DNA of 64,000 nucleotides from an uncultured Eubacteriales bacterium (lineage in GTDB: Bacteria; Bacillota; Clostridia; Oscillospirales; Acutalibacteraceae), in contig CAKTVV010000011.1 in NCBI GenBank assembly GCA_934630515.1, positions 1-64,000 of the forward strand, read 5' to 3'. A program made the translations under genes and the position numbers. A model generated the notes under the pieces. The model saw nothing but the letters and a program-made list of their open reading frames with translations. It had not been told where the DNA came from and ran no database searches. Numbering within the stretch: the first letter of the stretch is position 1; each line of letters starts with the position of its first letter. Shown here in pieces: positions 48,453 to 57,610 of the stretch.

Positions 48453-49169
48453 ATGCTGTGCATCGACCATCTGACGAAGCTCTACGACACCAAAAAGGCG
48501 GTGGACGATCTGTCCCTGCACATCGCCCCCGGCGAGATCTACGGTTTTATCGGACATAACGGAGCGGGCAAAACCACCACGCTGAAGGCTGTGGCGGGCA
48601 TTCTGCCCTTTGACGAGGGACAGATCCGCATCGGCGGCACCGACATCACCGCCGACCCCATCGCCTGCAAAAAGCAACTGGCGTACATCCCCGATAACCC
48701 CGATCTGTACGAGTATATGACGGGCATCAAATACCTGAGCTTTATTGCGGACATTTTCGGCGTATCCGCCGCCGACCGCCGAGAGCGCATCGACCGGTAT
48801 GGGGCGCTTTTTGAGCTGTCCGGCGATCTGGGGCAGCCCATCGCCTCCTACTCCCACGGCATGAAGCAGAAGCTGGCGATCATCGCCGCCTGGCTCCACG
48901 AGCCCCGGCTGATCCTTATGGACGAACCCTTTGTAGGGCTGGACCCCAAGGCGGCGCACCTGCTCAAGGGCATGATGCGGGAGGTCTGCGACCGGGGCGG
49001 CGCCATCTTCTTCTCCACCCATGTGCTGGAGGTGGCGGAAAAGCTGTGCGACAAGGTCGCCATCATCAAGGGCGGTAAGCTCATCCGCTCCGGCACCATG
49101 GAGGAGGTCAAGGGCGACGACAGTCTGGAGGACGTGTTTCTGGAACTGGAGGCGGAAAAGGAATGCTGA
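48453..49169 (+). CDS. ABC transporter ATPase
   Basis: A 238-residue ATP-binding subunit with Walker A (GHNGAGKTTT), signature SYSHGMKQKLAIIAAWLHEP and Walker B LILMDEPFVGLD. AAGGAG is 8 bases before ATG 48453 and too close to ATG 48447, so the later start is preferred. The end overlaps the next gene by 7 bases, coupling it to the 531-residue membrane protein. This is the second exporter of the island. Confidence 0.85.
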   Translation: MLCIDHLTKLYDTKKAVDDLSLHIAPGEIYGFIGHNGAGKTTTLKAVAGILPFDEGQIRIGGTDITADPIACKKQLAYIPDNPDLYEYMTGIKYLSFIADIFGVSAADRRERIDRYGALFELSGDLGQPIASYSHGMKQKLAIIAAWLHEPRLILMDEPFVGLDPKAAHLLKGMMREVCDRGGAIFFSTHVLEVAEKLCDKVAIIKGGKLIRSGTMEEVKGDDSLEDVFLELEAEKEC

Positions 49170-50758
49170 AGACCCTGCTGCATAAGCAGCTGCTGGAGAT
49201 CTTCCGCAGCTACTTTTACAATCCGAAGACCAACAAAGCCCGCTCCAAGGGGGCTGTGGCAGCCTACATGGTGCTGTTTGTGGTGCTGATGGTGGGGATC
49301 CTCGGCGGTATGTTCGGGTTTCTGGCATACGCCATCTGCCGCCCCTTAGCCGAAGCCGGCATGGGCTGGCTGTATTATCTGCTCTTCACCCTGATGGCGG
49401 TCTTTTTGGGCGTGTTCGGCAGCGTGTTCAACACCTTTGCCGGGCTGTATCAGGCGAAGGACAACGATCTGCTGCTGTCCATGCCCATTCCGGTGCGGTA
49501 CATCCTCACCGCCCGGCTGCTGGGCGTCTATCTGATGGGGCTGATGTACAGCGGCACGGTGCTGCTGCCCGCCATCCTCGTTTACTGGATCCTCTGTCCC
49601 CTCTCCGCCACCTCGATCGTGGGCGGGCTGATGCTGCTGGTGCTGGTCTCCGCCGCCGACCTGCTGCTGTCCTGCGTGCTGGGATATGTGGTGGCGAAGA
49701 TCACCCAAAAGCTCAAAAATAAGAGCTTTATCACCGTGCTGGTGTCGCTGGTGTTCTTCGGCGTATATTATCTGGTCTATTTCAAAGCCAACGATCTGAT
49801 TGCGGCGTTGGTGGAAAACGCCGCCGTTTACGGCGCTAAGATCCAAGGCTCGGCGTGGCTGCTCTACCAGCTGGGACAGATCGGCACCGGAGCGCCGCTG
49901 GCGATCCTGCTGTGGACGGCGATCCTCGGCGTGCTGCTGGGGCTGACCCTGTGGGTGCTGGCACGCAGCTTTTTGAAATTAGCCACCGCCGCCAACAAGG
50001 TGGAGCGGATCAAGGAGAAAAAAACACCTCTGCAGGCACAAAAGCCCGCCGCCGCCCTGCGGCGCAAGGAGTTCGGACGGTTCTTCGCCAGCCCCAACTA
50101 TATGCTCAACTGCGGCATGGGGCTGCTGATGCTGCCCATCGCCGCCGTGGCGCTGCTGATCAAGGGTCATGTGGTGCGGGAAGCCCTGGTAGAACTGATG
50201 GGCAGCGCCGATCAGGCGACGGTGCTGCTGGGCGCCGGGCTGTGTCTGCTGGCGACCATGAACGATATGGCGGCGCCCTCCGTCTCTCTGGAGGGAAAGA
50301 GCCTGTGGCTGCTCCAATCCCTGCCCATCGACCCCTGGCAGGTGCTGAAGGCGAAGCTGTCCGTACAGCTCATCCTCACGGGGCTGCCGCTGCTGTTGGG
50401 GATCGCCAGCGTATGGATCGTGCTGCGTCCCTCCTTCCTCACCGGGCTGCTGACCGGGGTGCTGGTGCTGCTGGTGATGTGCCTGTTCACCGCCTTTGAC
50501 CTGCTTATCGGGCTGAAAAACCCCAATCTTCACTGGACCAGCGAGATCGTACCCATCAAGCAGAGCATGAGCGTGATGGTGGCGCTGCTGGGCGGCTGGG
50601 CGTATGCGATCGTGCTGGGGGTAGGCTATCTGCTGCTGAGCAGCTTGCTGGGCGCTCCGCTGTTTCTGGGGATGGCGTCTCTCCTCACCGGCGGGCTGAC
50701 TCTATGGGCGTATCGTTGGCTCAGAACCCGGGGCGTTCAGCTGTTCGCCCGTCTGTGA
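49163..50758 (+). CDS. Large ABC-type membrane subunit
   Basis: A 531-residue membrane protein with about ten to twelve hydrophobic segments and a short cytoplasmic stretch with many K/R residues in the middle (about 275-305). It resembles putative ABC exporter permeases that pair with a single ATPase. Overlap with the ATPase gene supports this. The substrate is unknown. The response-regulator gene begins 45 bases later, without a visible terminator. Confidence 0.75.
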   Translation: MLKTLLHKQLLEIFRSYFYNPKTNKARSKGAVAAYMVLFVVLMVGILGGMFGFLAYAICRPLAEAGMGWLYYLLFTLMAVFLGVFGSVFNTFAGLYQAKDNDLLLSMPIPVRYILTARLLGVYLMGLMYSGTVLLPAILVYWILCPLSATSIVGGLMLLVLVSAADLLLSCVLGYVVAKITQKLKNKSFITVLVSLVFFGVYYLVYFKANDLIAALVENAAVYGAKIQGSAWLLYQLGQIGTGAPLAILLWTAILGVLLGLTLWVLARSFLKLATAANKVERIKEKKTPLQAQKPAAALRRKEFGRFFASPNYMLNCGMGLLMLPIAAVALLIKGHVVREALVELMGSADQATVLLGAGLCLLATMNDMAAPSVSLEGKSLWLLQSLPIDPWQVLKAKLSVQLILTGLPLLLGIASVWIVLRPSFLTGLLTGVLVLLVMCLFTAFDLLIGLKNPNLHWTSEIVPIKQSMSVMVALLGGWAYAIVLGVGYLLLSSLLGAPLFLGMASLLTGGLTLWAYRWLRTRGVQLFARL

Positions 50759-50803
50759 TACCGGACTCGACCGTTCGCTCAACCATGCTGTCGGAGGAAA
50801 CCT

Positions 50804-51475
50804 ATGTATAAGCTCATGATCGTGGAGGATGACCCGGGAATCGCCCGCTCCGTGCGGGAGCTGGCGGAAAGCTGGGGCTACGTTGCTGCGGTGCCGGAGG
50901 ATTTCCGCAACATCACCGCCGCATTCACCGCCTTTCAGCCCCATCTGGTGTTGATGGATATTACTCTGCCGTTTTTCAACGGCTACCACTGGTGCACCGA
51001 GATCCGGCGGCTGTCGCAGGTGCCGATCCTGTTCCTGTCCTCCGCCGCCGATAATATGAACATCGTCATGGCGATGAATCTGGGCGCCGACGATTTTATC
51101 GCCAAGCCCTTTGACGGCACGGTGCTGATGGCAAAGGTGCAGGCGCTGCTGCGCCGCACCTACGATTTTGCCGGGTCGGCGCCGGTGCTGGAGCACCGGG
51201 GCGCTTTCCTCAACACCGGGGACAACTCCCTGTCCTACGGTGAGGAGACCGTCCCCCTCACCAAAAACGAGTACCGCATTCTCCTGTGTCTGATGGAAAA
51301 TAAAGGACGGGTTGTCAGCCGGGAGCAGCTGATGGAGCGGCTATGGGAATCGGAGCAGTTCATCGATGAAAACACCCTGACCGTCAACGTGAACCGGCTG
51401 CGCAAAAAGCTGGACGCCGTCGGGCTGGAGGGCTTCATCACCACTAAGTTCGGCGTAGGCTATCTGGTGGGATAG
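50804..51475 (+). CDS. BceR-like response regulator
   Basis: A 223-residue OmpR-type regulator. The receiver domain carries the phospho-accepting Asp at residue 52 (LMDITLP) and the conserved Lys at 101 (IAKPF). The C-terminal winged helix-turn-helix (about 130-223, LTKNEYRILLCLMENKGRVV) binds DNA. GGAGG precedes the ATG. The histidine kinase gene follows 16 bases later, and an operator of the BceR type lies before the BceAB-like transporter genes. Confidence 0.9.
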   Translation: MYKLMIVEDDPGIARSVRELAESWGYVAAVPEDFRNITAAFTAFQPHLVLMDITLPFFNGYHWCTEIRRLSQVPILFLSSAADNMNIVMAMNLGADDFIAKPFDGTVLMAKVQALLRRTYDFAGSAPVLEHRGAFLNTGDNSLSYGEETVPLTKNEYRILLCLMENKGRVVSREQLMERLWESEQFIDENTLTVNVNRLRKKLDAVGLEGFITTKFGVGYLVG

Positions 51476-51491
51476 CCATAAGGAGGACATA

Positions 51492-52481
51492 ATGAAGCTA
51501 TGGACAGCCGTATGGCGGCAGCATCGGGGCGGGATCCTGCTCTATTGCCTGTGCGGCGGGATATTTTTCCTGACCTTTTATCTGTACCGGCTGCCGCTGG
51601 CAGCGGTGCTGTATCCCCTGCTGCTGTGCGGGCTGCTGGGGCTGGGAGCGCTGATCCGGGAAGCGGTGCGTCTGCGGCGGATACAGCTGCAGCTGCAGGA
51701 GCTGTGCCGCTGCACCGCCGCCACCATGGAGCGGCTGCCCGCCCCGCTGACCGCCACCGATGAGGGCTATCAGCAGCTTATCCGACAGCTGCAGCGGGAG
51801 GTGGCGGGGCAAGCGACCGACGCCGCCGTGCGCTATCAGAACACGGTGGAATACTTCACCGTCTGGGCGCACCAGATCAAGACCCCCATCGCCGCCATGC
51901 GGCTGGCGCTCCAATCGGAGGACAGCCCCCTTGCCCGCCGACTCACCGGCGAGCTGTTCCGTATCGAGCAATATGTGGAGATGGTGCTGACCTATCTGCG
52001 GCTGGACTCCACCGACACCGACTATGTGTTCCGCCGCCAGCCACTGGACCCCATCCTGCGAGACTGCTTTAAGCGGTTCTCCCATGAGTTCATCGACCGC
52101 CGGCTACGGCTGGACTACACCCCCACCGACCTCACCGTGGTCACCGACGAAAAATGGCTGGCCTTCGTGCTGGAGCAGCTGCTGTCCAACGCCCTGAAAT
52201 ACACCCGGCAGGGCAGCGTCACCGTCTCCCTGACCGGCCCCACCACCCTGTGCATCCGGGATACGGGCATCGGCATCGCCCCGGAGGATCTGCCCCGGAT
52301 CTTCGACCGGGGCTACACCGGCTATAACGGCCGCAGCGACAAAAAGGCCACCGGCATCGGTCTGTACCTGTGCCGCCGGGTATGCCGGGGGCTGGGCATC
52401 GGCATCCGGGCGGAATCCCGGGTGAACGTGGGGACGGCGGTGTATCTGGAGCTGGAGCAATACGACCTGAAAGCGGAATAA
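51492..52481 (+). CDS. BceS-like intramembrane-sensing histidine kinase
   Basis: A 329-residue kinase with two adjoining membrane helices (about 14-34 and 36-57) and almost no outer loop, which is the hallmark of BceS-type kinases that sense through their ABC transporter. The phospho-accepting His is at about 127 (VWAHQIKTPIAAM). The ATPase domain shows the N box (EQLLSNALKYT), G1 (RDTGIGI) and G2 (GIGLYL). It passes phosphate to the regulator encoded just upstream. Detection of peptide antibiotics would come from the transporter at 52.6-55.4 kb. Confidence 0.9.
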   Translation: MKLWTAVWRQHRGGILLYCLCGGIFFLTFYLYRLPLAAVLYPLLLCGLLGLGALIREAVRLRRIQLQLQELCRCTAATMERLPAPLTATDEGYQQLIRQLQREVAGQATDAAVRYQNTVEYFTVWAHQIKTPIAAMRLALQSEDSPLARRLTGELFRIEQYVEMVLTYLRLDSTDTDYVFRRQPLDPILRDCFKRFSHEFIDRRLRLDYTPTDLTVVTDEKWLAFVLEQLLSNALKYTRQGSVTVSLTGPTTLCIRDTGIGIAPEDLPRIFDRGYTGYNGRSDKKATGIGLYLCRRVCRGLGIGIRAESRVNVGTAVYLELEQYDLKAE

Positions 52482-52489
52482 CGGCATTT

Positions 52490-52505
52490 CTTACAGTTCT
52501 GTAAG
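52490..52505. promoter_or_regulatory. BceR-type operator
   Basis: CTTACAGTTCTGTAAG is a perfect palindrome and fits the known BceR half-site pattern TNACA-N4-TGTAA. It starts 8 bp after the kinase stop and lies 30 bp upstream of the -35 box of the transporter promoter. Confidence 0.7.
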
Positions 52506-52512
52506 ACCCGGG

Positions 52513-52564
52513 GCGGAAAATGTAAGCCGATTCGATTGGCTGCATTTTCCGCTTCGTCTATAAT
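52513..52564 (+). promoter_or_regulatory. Promoter of the BceAB-like genes within a large palindrome
   Basis: TTGGCT (52536-52541) and TATAAT (52559-52564) with a 17-bp spacer. An inverted repeat, GCGGAAAATG (52513-52522) with CATTTTCCGC (52543-52552), brackets the -35 box; it could be a second operator or a weak terminator of the kinase transcript. Confidence 0.65.
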
Positions 52565-52648
52565 AGGACCATCCCGACAACGGGAGGGCGGTTCTGCGGC
52601 TTGTCCGGTATGAGCGCACCGCTCCGCAGAAAAGGAAGGAGAATCCGT

Positions 52649-53413
52649 ATGAGTATTTTAGAGGTCAAGGGGATCCGCAAGGTGTATTCCACCCGGTTCG
52701 GCGGCAACAAGGTCGAAGCGCTGAAAAACGTGAATTTCAGCGTAGAGGCAGGGGAATACGTCGCCATCATGGGCGAATCCGGCAGCGGCAAGACCACCCT
52801 GCTGAACATTCTGGCGGCGCTGGACACCCCCACCAGCGGCAGCGTGCTGCTGGACGGCAAGGAGCTGTCCGGCATCAAAGAATCCGCTATGGCGGCATTC
52901 CGGCGGGACAATCTGGGCTTTGTGTTTCAGGATTTTAATTTGCTGGATACCTTTACGCTGGAGGACAACATCTTTTTGCCGCTGGTGCTGGCAGGCACCC
53001 CCTATAAGGAGATGTTCCGCCGGCTCGCCCCCATCGCCAAGCGGCTGGGGTTGACGGAGCTGCTGAAAAAATATCCCTATGAGGTATCCGGCGGACAAAA
53101 GCAGCGGGCGGCGGTCGCCCGGGCGCTCATCACCGAACCCCGGCTGATCCTGGCGGACGAACCCACCGGAGCGCTGGACTCCAAGGCGTCCGACGAGCTG
53201 CTGCGGCTGTTCGGCGAGATCAACCGCATGGGGCAGACCATCCTCATGGTGACCCATTCGGTCCGTGCCGCCAGCACCGCCGGGCGGGTGCTGTTCATCA
53301 AGGACGGCGAGGTGTTCCACCAGCTGTATCGGGGCAACGACACCGACGAGCAGCTGTATCAGAAGATCAGCGACACGCTGACCGCCCTGACCACGGGAGG
53401 GAATGTCCAATGA
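52649..53413 (+). CDS. BceA-like ABC transporter ATPase
   Basis: A 254-residue ATP-binding subunit of the MacB/BceA class: Walker A GESGSGKTT (about 42-50), signature VSGGQKQRAAVARAL, Walker B LILADEPTGALD, H-loop MVTHS. The start at 52649 follows AAGGAGAA. The gene overlaps the permease gene by ATGA (53410-53413). With BceB it removes peptide antibiotics from their lipid targets and signals their presence to BceS, as known for this family. Confidence 0.9.
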   Translation: MSILEVKGIRKVYSTRFGGNKVEALKNVNFSVEAGEYVAIMGESGSGKTTLLNILAALDTPTSGSVLLDGKELSGIKESAMAAFRRDNLGFVFQDFNLLDTFTLEDNIFLPLVLAGTPYKEMFRRLAPIAKRLGLTELLKKYPYEVSGGQKQRAAVARALITEPRLILADEPTGALDSKASDELLRLFGEINRMGQTILMVTHSVRAASTAGRVLFIKDGEVFHQLYRGNDTDEQLYQKISDTLTALTTGGNVQ

Positions 53414-55437
53414 AGGCGAGCTTTTTCCCGGCGCTGGCGCTGGACAGCATGCGCAAGAACCGCCGCCTGTATCTCCCCTATTTTCTCACCTGTGCGGGCA
53501 TGGTGATGATGGAATACATCATCACCTATCTGCAATGCAGCGATATGCTGGCAGCCATGCGGGGCGGCAAAAACATCCGCATGATGATGGGCTTCGGCAG
53601 CTTTGTCATCGCCTTGTTTTCGCTGCTGCTTCTGTTCTATACCAACTCCTTTCTGATCCGGCGGCGGAAAAAGGAATTTGGTCTTTACAACATCCTGGGG
53701 ATGGGCAAGCGGCACATCAGCCGCATCCTATTTCTGGAGACTCTGTACATGGCGATCGGCTCACTGGCAGCGGGGCTGGTGACCGGCATCCTCCTGTCCA
53801 AGCTGGCGGAGCTGGGGATGGTGCGTATTCTCGACGGTGCCGCCACCTTTTCCCTGTCGCTGTCGCTGCCCGCCGTGCTGCGCACGGCAGCCATTTTCGG
53901 TGCTATTTTCCTGCTGCTGTTCCTGAACGGTCTGCGGCAGGTACATCTTTCCAGCGCCATTCAGCTGCTGCGCAGCGAAAACGTGGGAGAAAAGCCCCCC
54001 AAGGCCAACTGGGCAGCCGGCATTCTGGGCGCCGTGCTGCTGGGGGTCGCCTACTGGATGGCGATAACCATTCAGGACCCCATCGCCGCTCTGGGAATGT
54101 TTTTCGTGGCGGTGCTGCTGGTGATCGTCGCCACCTATTTGCTGATGATCGCCGGGTCGGTGCTGCTGTGCCGTATTCTGCAGAAAAATAAGCGGTACTA
54201 CTATCAGTCCCGCCATTTTGTTTCCGTATCCTCCATGGCATACCGGATGAAACGCAACGGCGCCGGGCTGGCTTCCATCTGCATTCTCGCCACTATGGTG
54301 CTGGTGATCGTATCCTCCACCACCAGCCTGCTGTTCGGCACGGAGGATGCGCTGCAGACCCGGTATCCCCGGGAATGTGTCACCGATTTTCGGCTGAGTC
54401 AAGCCGAGGATCTGGAAAACGGTTCCGTCGCCCAGCTGCGGCAAACCATCGCCAAGGCGGCGGAGACCTCTGGCATGACGCTGCAAAACCAGCTGGATTG
54501 GCGCTGCCTGTCCGGCTGGGGGCAGCTGGAGGGCGACCGGGCGTTCATCCGCTCCTACAATATGCAGATCGATTCTCTGGACTGCTTTTATTTCATCCCG
54601 CTGGAGGATTATAACCGCAGCTGCGGCACCCGGTACACGCTCCAGCCGGGGGAGGCACTGCTGTATGTCCATCAGGGCAGCTTCACCGGCGATTCCGTCA
54701 CCATCGACGACCGCTGCACCCTGCGCATCGTGCAGCAGGTAGACGTCTGTATTCCGGACGGCTCCATGACCTCCTTGGCCGCCACCTCGTATGTATTCAT
54801 TCTGCCGGAGCTGTCTGCCGTAAGATCGCTGGCAGACCCCGTAGAGGAGACCACAGAGGGGCGGGCGCTGTCGGTGCGCTGGCACTATGCTTTTGACACC
54901 GGGTTGACCGGCGATCGGCAGGACGACGCCATCCAGGCGCTGGAGACCGCTCTGGCAAACGAAGGCGCCGCTCAGCCCCTTTACGAGATGATGACCGTGG
55001 AGAGCCGCCAGCTGAACCGGGCGGATTTTCTGGGCACCTACGGCTCTCTGTTCTATCTGGGCGCCATCCTCAGCGTCGTGTTTCTGGCGGCAGCTGTGGA
55101 GATCATCTATTATAAGCAGATCACCGAGGGCTACGAGGATCAGGCACGGTTCGCCATTATGCAAAAGGTGGGGATGGATCGCCGGGAGATCCGCCGCAGC
55201 ATCAATTCCCAGCTGCTGACGGTGTTCTTCCTGCCCCTGCTGGGCGCCGGGCTGCATCTGACCTTTGCCTATCCCATGATCCGTCAGCTGCTCCAGCTCC
55301 TGAACCTCTCCAACCTGCGGCTGTTTGCACTGGTCACGCTGATCAGCTTCGGGGTGTTCGCCCTGTTCTATACGGCGGTATACCGGCTCACCTCCAACGC
55401 CTATTATCACATTGTCAGCGACCGGAATCCGGAATAA
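53410..55437 (+). CDS. BceB-like ABC transporter permease
   Basis: A 675-residue permease of the FtsX/BceB class with about ten membrane helices and a large extracytoplasmic domain (about 305-530) between helices seven and eight, the expected ligand-sensing part of BceB proteins. The first FtsX-like core (about 50-180) and the last helices (about 540-670) are typical. The start overlaps BceA by 4 bases. It completes the BceRSAB module; the exact peptide cannot be predicted. Confidence 0.9.
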   Translation: MKASFFPALALDSMRKNRRLYLPYFLTCAGMVMMEYIITYLQCSDMLAAMRGGKNIRMMMGFGSFVIALFSLLLLFYTNSFLIRRRKKEFGLYNILGMGKRHISRILFLETLYMAIGSLAAGLVTGILLSKLAELGMVRILDGAATFSLSLSLPAVLRTAAIFGAIFLLLFLNGLRQVHLSSAIQLLRSENVGEKPPKANWAAGILGAVLLGVAYWMAITIQDPIAALGMFFVAVLLVIVATYLLMIAGSVLLCRILQKNKRYYYQSRHFVSVSSMAYRMKRNGAGLASICILATMVLVIVSSTTSLLFGTEDALQTRYPRECVTDFRLSQAEDLENGSVAQLRQTIAKAAETSGMTLQNQLDWRCLSGWGQLEGDRAFIRSYNMQIDSLDCFYFIPLEDYNRSCGTRYTLQPGEALLYVHQGSFTGDSVTIDDRCTLRIVQQVDVCIPDGSMTSLAATSYVFILPELSAVRSLADPVEETTEGRALSVRWHYAFDTGLTGDRQDDAIQALETALANEGAAQPLYEMMTVESRQLNRADFLGTYGSLFYLGAILSVVFLAAAVEIIYYKQITEGYEDQARFAIMQKVGMDRREIRRSINSQLLTVFFLPLLGAGLHLTFAYPMIRQLLQLLNLSNLRLFALVTLISFGVFALFYTAVYRLTSNAYYHIVSDRNPE

Positions 55438-55456
55438 CCGCATTTTCTTCTAAAAA

Positions 55457-55495
55457 CGGCAGACGCCGGACAGTATTTCTGTCCGGCGTCTGCCG
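55457..55495. terminator. Long hairpin after the BceB-like gene
   Basis: A perfect 17-bp stem (55457-55473 with 55479-55495) with a 5-base loop. AAAAA on its left gives a T run for minus-strand transcripts; on the plus strand the following CTTCG is weak. Confidence 0.7.
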
Positions 55496-55540
55496 CTTCG
55501 TGCCGCAGGCATCTGCAGGGAGCATCTCCGCCACGCAGAA

Positions 55541-55587
55541 GGAGGCTGCCGTCTGCAGCACACAGACAGCAGCCTCCCTTTTTGTGT
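55541..55587 (+). terminator. Terminator of the export island
   Basis: An imperfect stem (GGAGGCTGC-C-GTCTG with CAGAC-A-GCAGCCTCC, 55541-55577) is followed by CTTTTTGTG. No gene lies between this and the GH127 stop at 55680. Confidence 0.75.
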
Positions 55588-55679
55588 CCTTCAAGGGGAC
55601 TAAGCCATCGGTTTCATTCCATCGCAAGGAAACAAAATGCGCATCCCTTTGCGCAGCCGTTCAGCAGCGTTCCCCGGCG

Positions 55680-57500
55680 TTATTTTTTCAGCAGCCACAC
55701 CTGCATTTCCGTCTCCCCCCGATTGGCAAACGCATAATAGGGGATCAGCGTCAGCGGAAACGGCGCATATGACACCGCCGCTGCGTCCGGATACAGGCAC
55801 GCTGCCGGCTGCGGTCGGAAGCCGGTGGTCTGCAGCCGGGGCAGCAGCCACTCACTGTCCTGCAGCTGAAATTCCCCCTGCATATCCACGGCAATGGCAG
55901 GCAGATCGGCGCCGTTGTCCACCCCCTCGGCGCAATAGACCACCGGCCCCCGCAGCACCGCCACCCGACCGGCATCGGCATGCACCCGAGGGTTCGCCGC
56001 CACCAGACGCACCGGCATATCCAGCTCCAGCGTCACCTCGGTCTCTCCGTCCAGCACCACATAGGCATAGCCGTTCTCCAGCGTATACGCCCGATCCAGC
56101 GTGAAGCGGCGGCACCACCCCGGGATCCGGAATGCCAGCCGGCGCTTATCCCCCCGGCACCGCACCGTGACCGTGCCGTTCTGCGGATACGCCGTGCGCT
56201 GGGTCAGCCGGACGCCCTCAGTCTCCAGCGTCGAATCCATATATTGATGGATATACACCGTATCGTCGTCCATCCCATAGACATAGCCGCCCACCGACGC
56301 CACAAAGCGCAGGATATTCGGCGGACAGCAGGAGCAGCCGAACACCTCCAGCCGCTGGGTGATGGGAAACCGCTCCTCCATCGTCGTGGAGGTATTGACG
56401 TGATTGAATGCCGGGTCCACCGCCAGCGGATTTTCATAGAAAAAGGATCTCCCGTCCATCGAGACCCCGGACAGGATCCCGTTATACAGCACCGTTTCCA
56501 CGATATCCCCATACCGGCTGTCGGCGCCGAACCGCTGCATTCGTCCGGCAAACATCGCCATGGCGATGGAGGCGCAGGTCTCCGCATAGGCGGTGCGGTT
56601 GGGCAGGTCGTAATCCACCGTAAACGTCTCCCCCAGATGGGTGGAGCCGATCCCGCCGGTGATGTACATACGCCGTTCCGTGATGTTCTCAAACAATCGC
56701 CGGCAGGTCTGCTCCAGCGCCGTATCGCCGTATTCCGCCGCCACATCCGCCGCCCCGCAGAGCAGATACAGCGCCCGCACGGCGTGTCCCTCCGCCGTCG
56801 TCCGCTCCCGCAGCGGCTGCTCATCCTGATTGTACGGCGCCTTCATCCAGTCCCGTCCCATTTCGTCCTGCCCTGGGTGCTGTCCGTGCTCGTCGATGAA
56901 ATACTTTGCCAGATCCGCATAGCGCTTTTCCCCGGTGGCACGGTAGAGCCGCATCAGCGCCAGCTCGATCTCCGGATGGCCCGGGGTGATGAAGCCGGCG
57001 CTATGCTCCCGCCGGAACACCCGCTCGATATAGTCGGCATACCGGCACATCGCCTGTAAAAACCGTTCCTCACCGGTCATCTCATAACAGGCGACCGCCG
57101 CCTCAAACCAATGCCCTGCACAGTACAGTTCATGGCAGTCCCGGTCCCGGAAGCGCTTTTCCTGCTCCATCACCAGAAAGTGGCTGTTGAAATAGCCGTT
57201 CTCATCCTGATGCTGCAAAACGCAGTCAATGGTGTCTTCCAGAATGGCGGCGATCTCCTCGTCCGGCTGGGTGCGCAGGCAGTATGCCGCCCCCTCCATC
57301 CACTTCGCCACATCGGAATCCCAAAATACATGGGGCGGATTTGGGTCGCCCTCCTTCCACGCGCACCGCAGCGCCTCGAAGCGTCCGGTCTCACGAAAGC
57401 GCTCGTATACCGCCCGCAGCGTCGTCTGCCGATTGATCTCCTGCCGGGTCCTCCAAAATCCGCCGGTGATGGTCACGTCCGAAAATCGGATATTTTCCAT
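55680..57500 (-). CDS. GH127 beta-L-arabinofuranosidase
   Basis: A 606-residue cytoplasmic enzyme of the GH127 (formerly DUF1680) family. The zinc and catalytic residues line up with the studied Bifidobacterium enzyme HypBA1: Glu291 (ETFTVDYDLPN), Glu307 and Cys309 (YAETCASIA), and Cys391/Cys392 (GCSCCPPN), one of which is the nucleophile. The (alpha/alpha)6 barrel spans about 1-430 and beta-sandwich domains follow. It releases beta-L-arabinofuranose from arabino-oligosaccharides of plant hydroxyproline-rich proteins or related glycans. The start at 57500 is set by the position of the promoter and AGGGAC. The AraC regulator is divergent. Confidence 0.88.
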   Translation of the reverse strand: MENIRFSDVTITGGFWRTRQEINRQTTLRAVYERFRETGRFEALRCAWKEGDPNPPHVFWDSDVAKWMEGAAYCLRTQPDEEIAAILEDTIDCVLQHQDENGYFNSHFLVMEQEKRFRDRDCHELYCAGHWFEAAVACYEMTGEERFLQAMCRYADYIERVFRREHSAGFITPGHPEIELALMRLYRATGEKRYADLAKYFIDEHGQHPGQDEMGRDWMKAPYNQDEQPLRERTTAEGHAVRALYLLCGAADVAAEYGDTALEQTCRRLFENITERRMYITGGIGSTHLGETFTVDYDLPNRTAYAETCASIAMAMFAGRMQRFGADSRYGDIVETVLYNGILSGVSMDGRSFFYENPLAVDPAFNHVNTSTTMEERFPITQRLEVFGCSCCPPNILRFVASVGGYVYGMDDDTVYIHQYMDSTLETEGVRLTQRTAYPQNGTVTVRCRGDKRRLAFRIPGWCRRFTLDRAYTLENGYAYVVLDGETEVTLELDMPVRLVAANPRVHADAGRVAVLRGPVVYCAEGVDNGADLPAIAVDMQGEFQLQDSEWLLPRLQTTGFRPQPAACLYPDAAAVSYAPFPLTLIPYYAFANRGETEMQVWLLKK

Positions 57501-57525
57501 AGTCCCTATCATCCTTTCGTCGGGG

Positions 57526-57554
57526 TTGATTTCCCCTGCAAAATCGAGTATAAT
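57526..57554 (+). promoter_or_regulatory. Promoter of the AraC regulator
   Basis: TTGATT (57526-57531) and TATAAT (57549-57554) with a 17-bp spacer, 56 bp upstream of the start at 57611. Confidence 0.8.
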
Positions 57555-57575
57555 GGACATCGGAGTATTTGGCAA
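57547..57575 (-). promoter_or_regulatory. Promoter of the GH127 gene
   Basis: Minus-strand TTGCCA (57570-57575) and TATACT (57547-57552) with a 17-bp spacer, 46 bp upstream of the GH127 start. Its -10 box overlaps that of the opposite promoter. Confidence 0.8.
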
Positions 57576-57610
57576 TACCGAAACACAGGGAAAAGGTGAG
57601 AAAATCCGAC

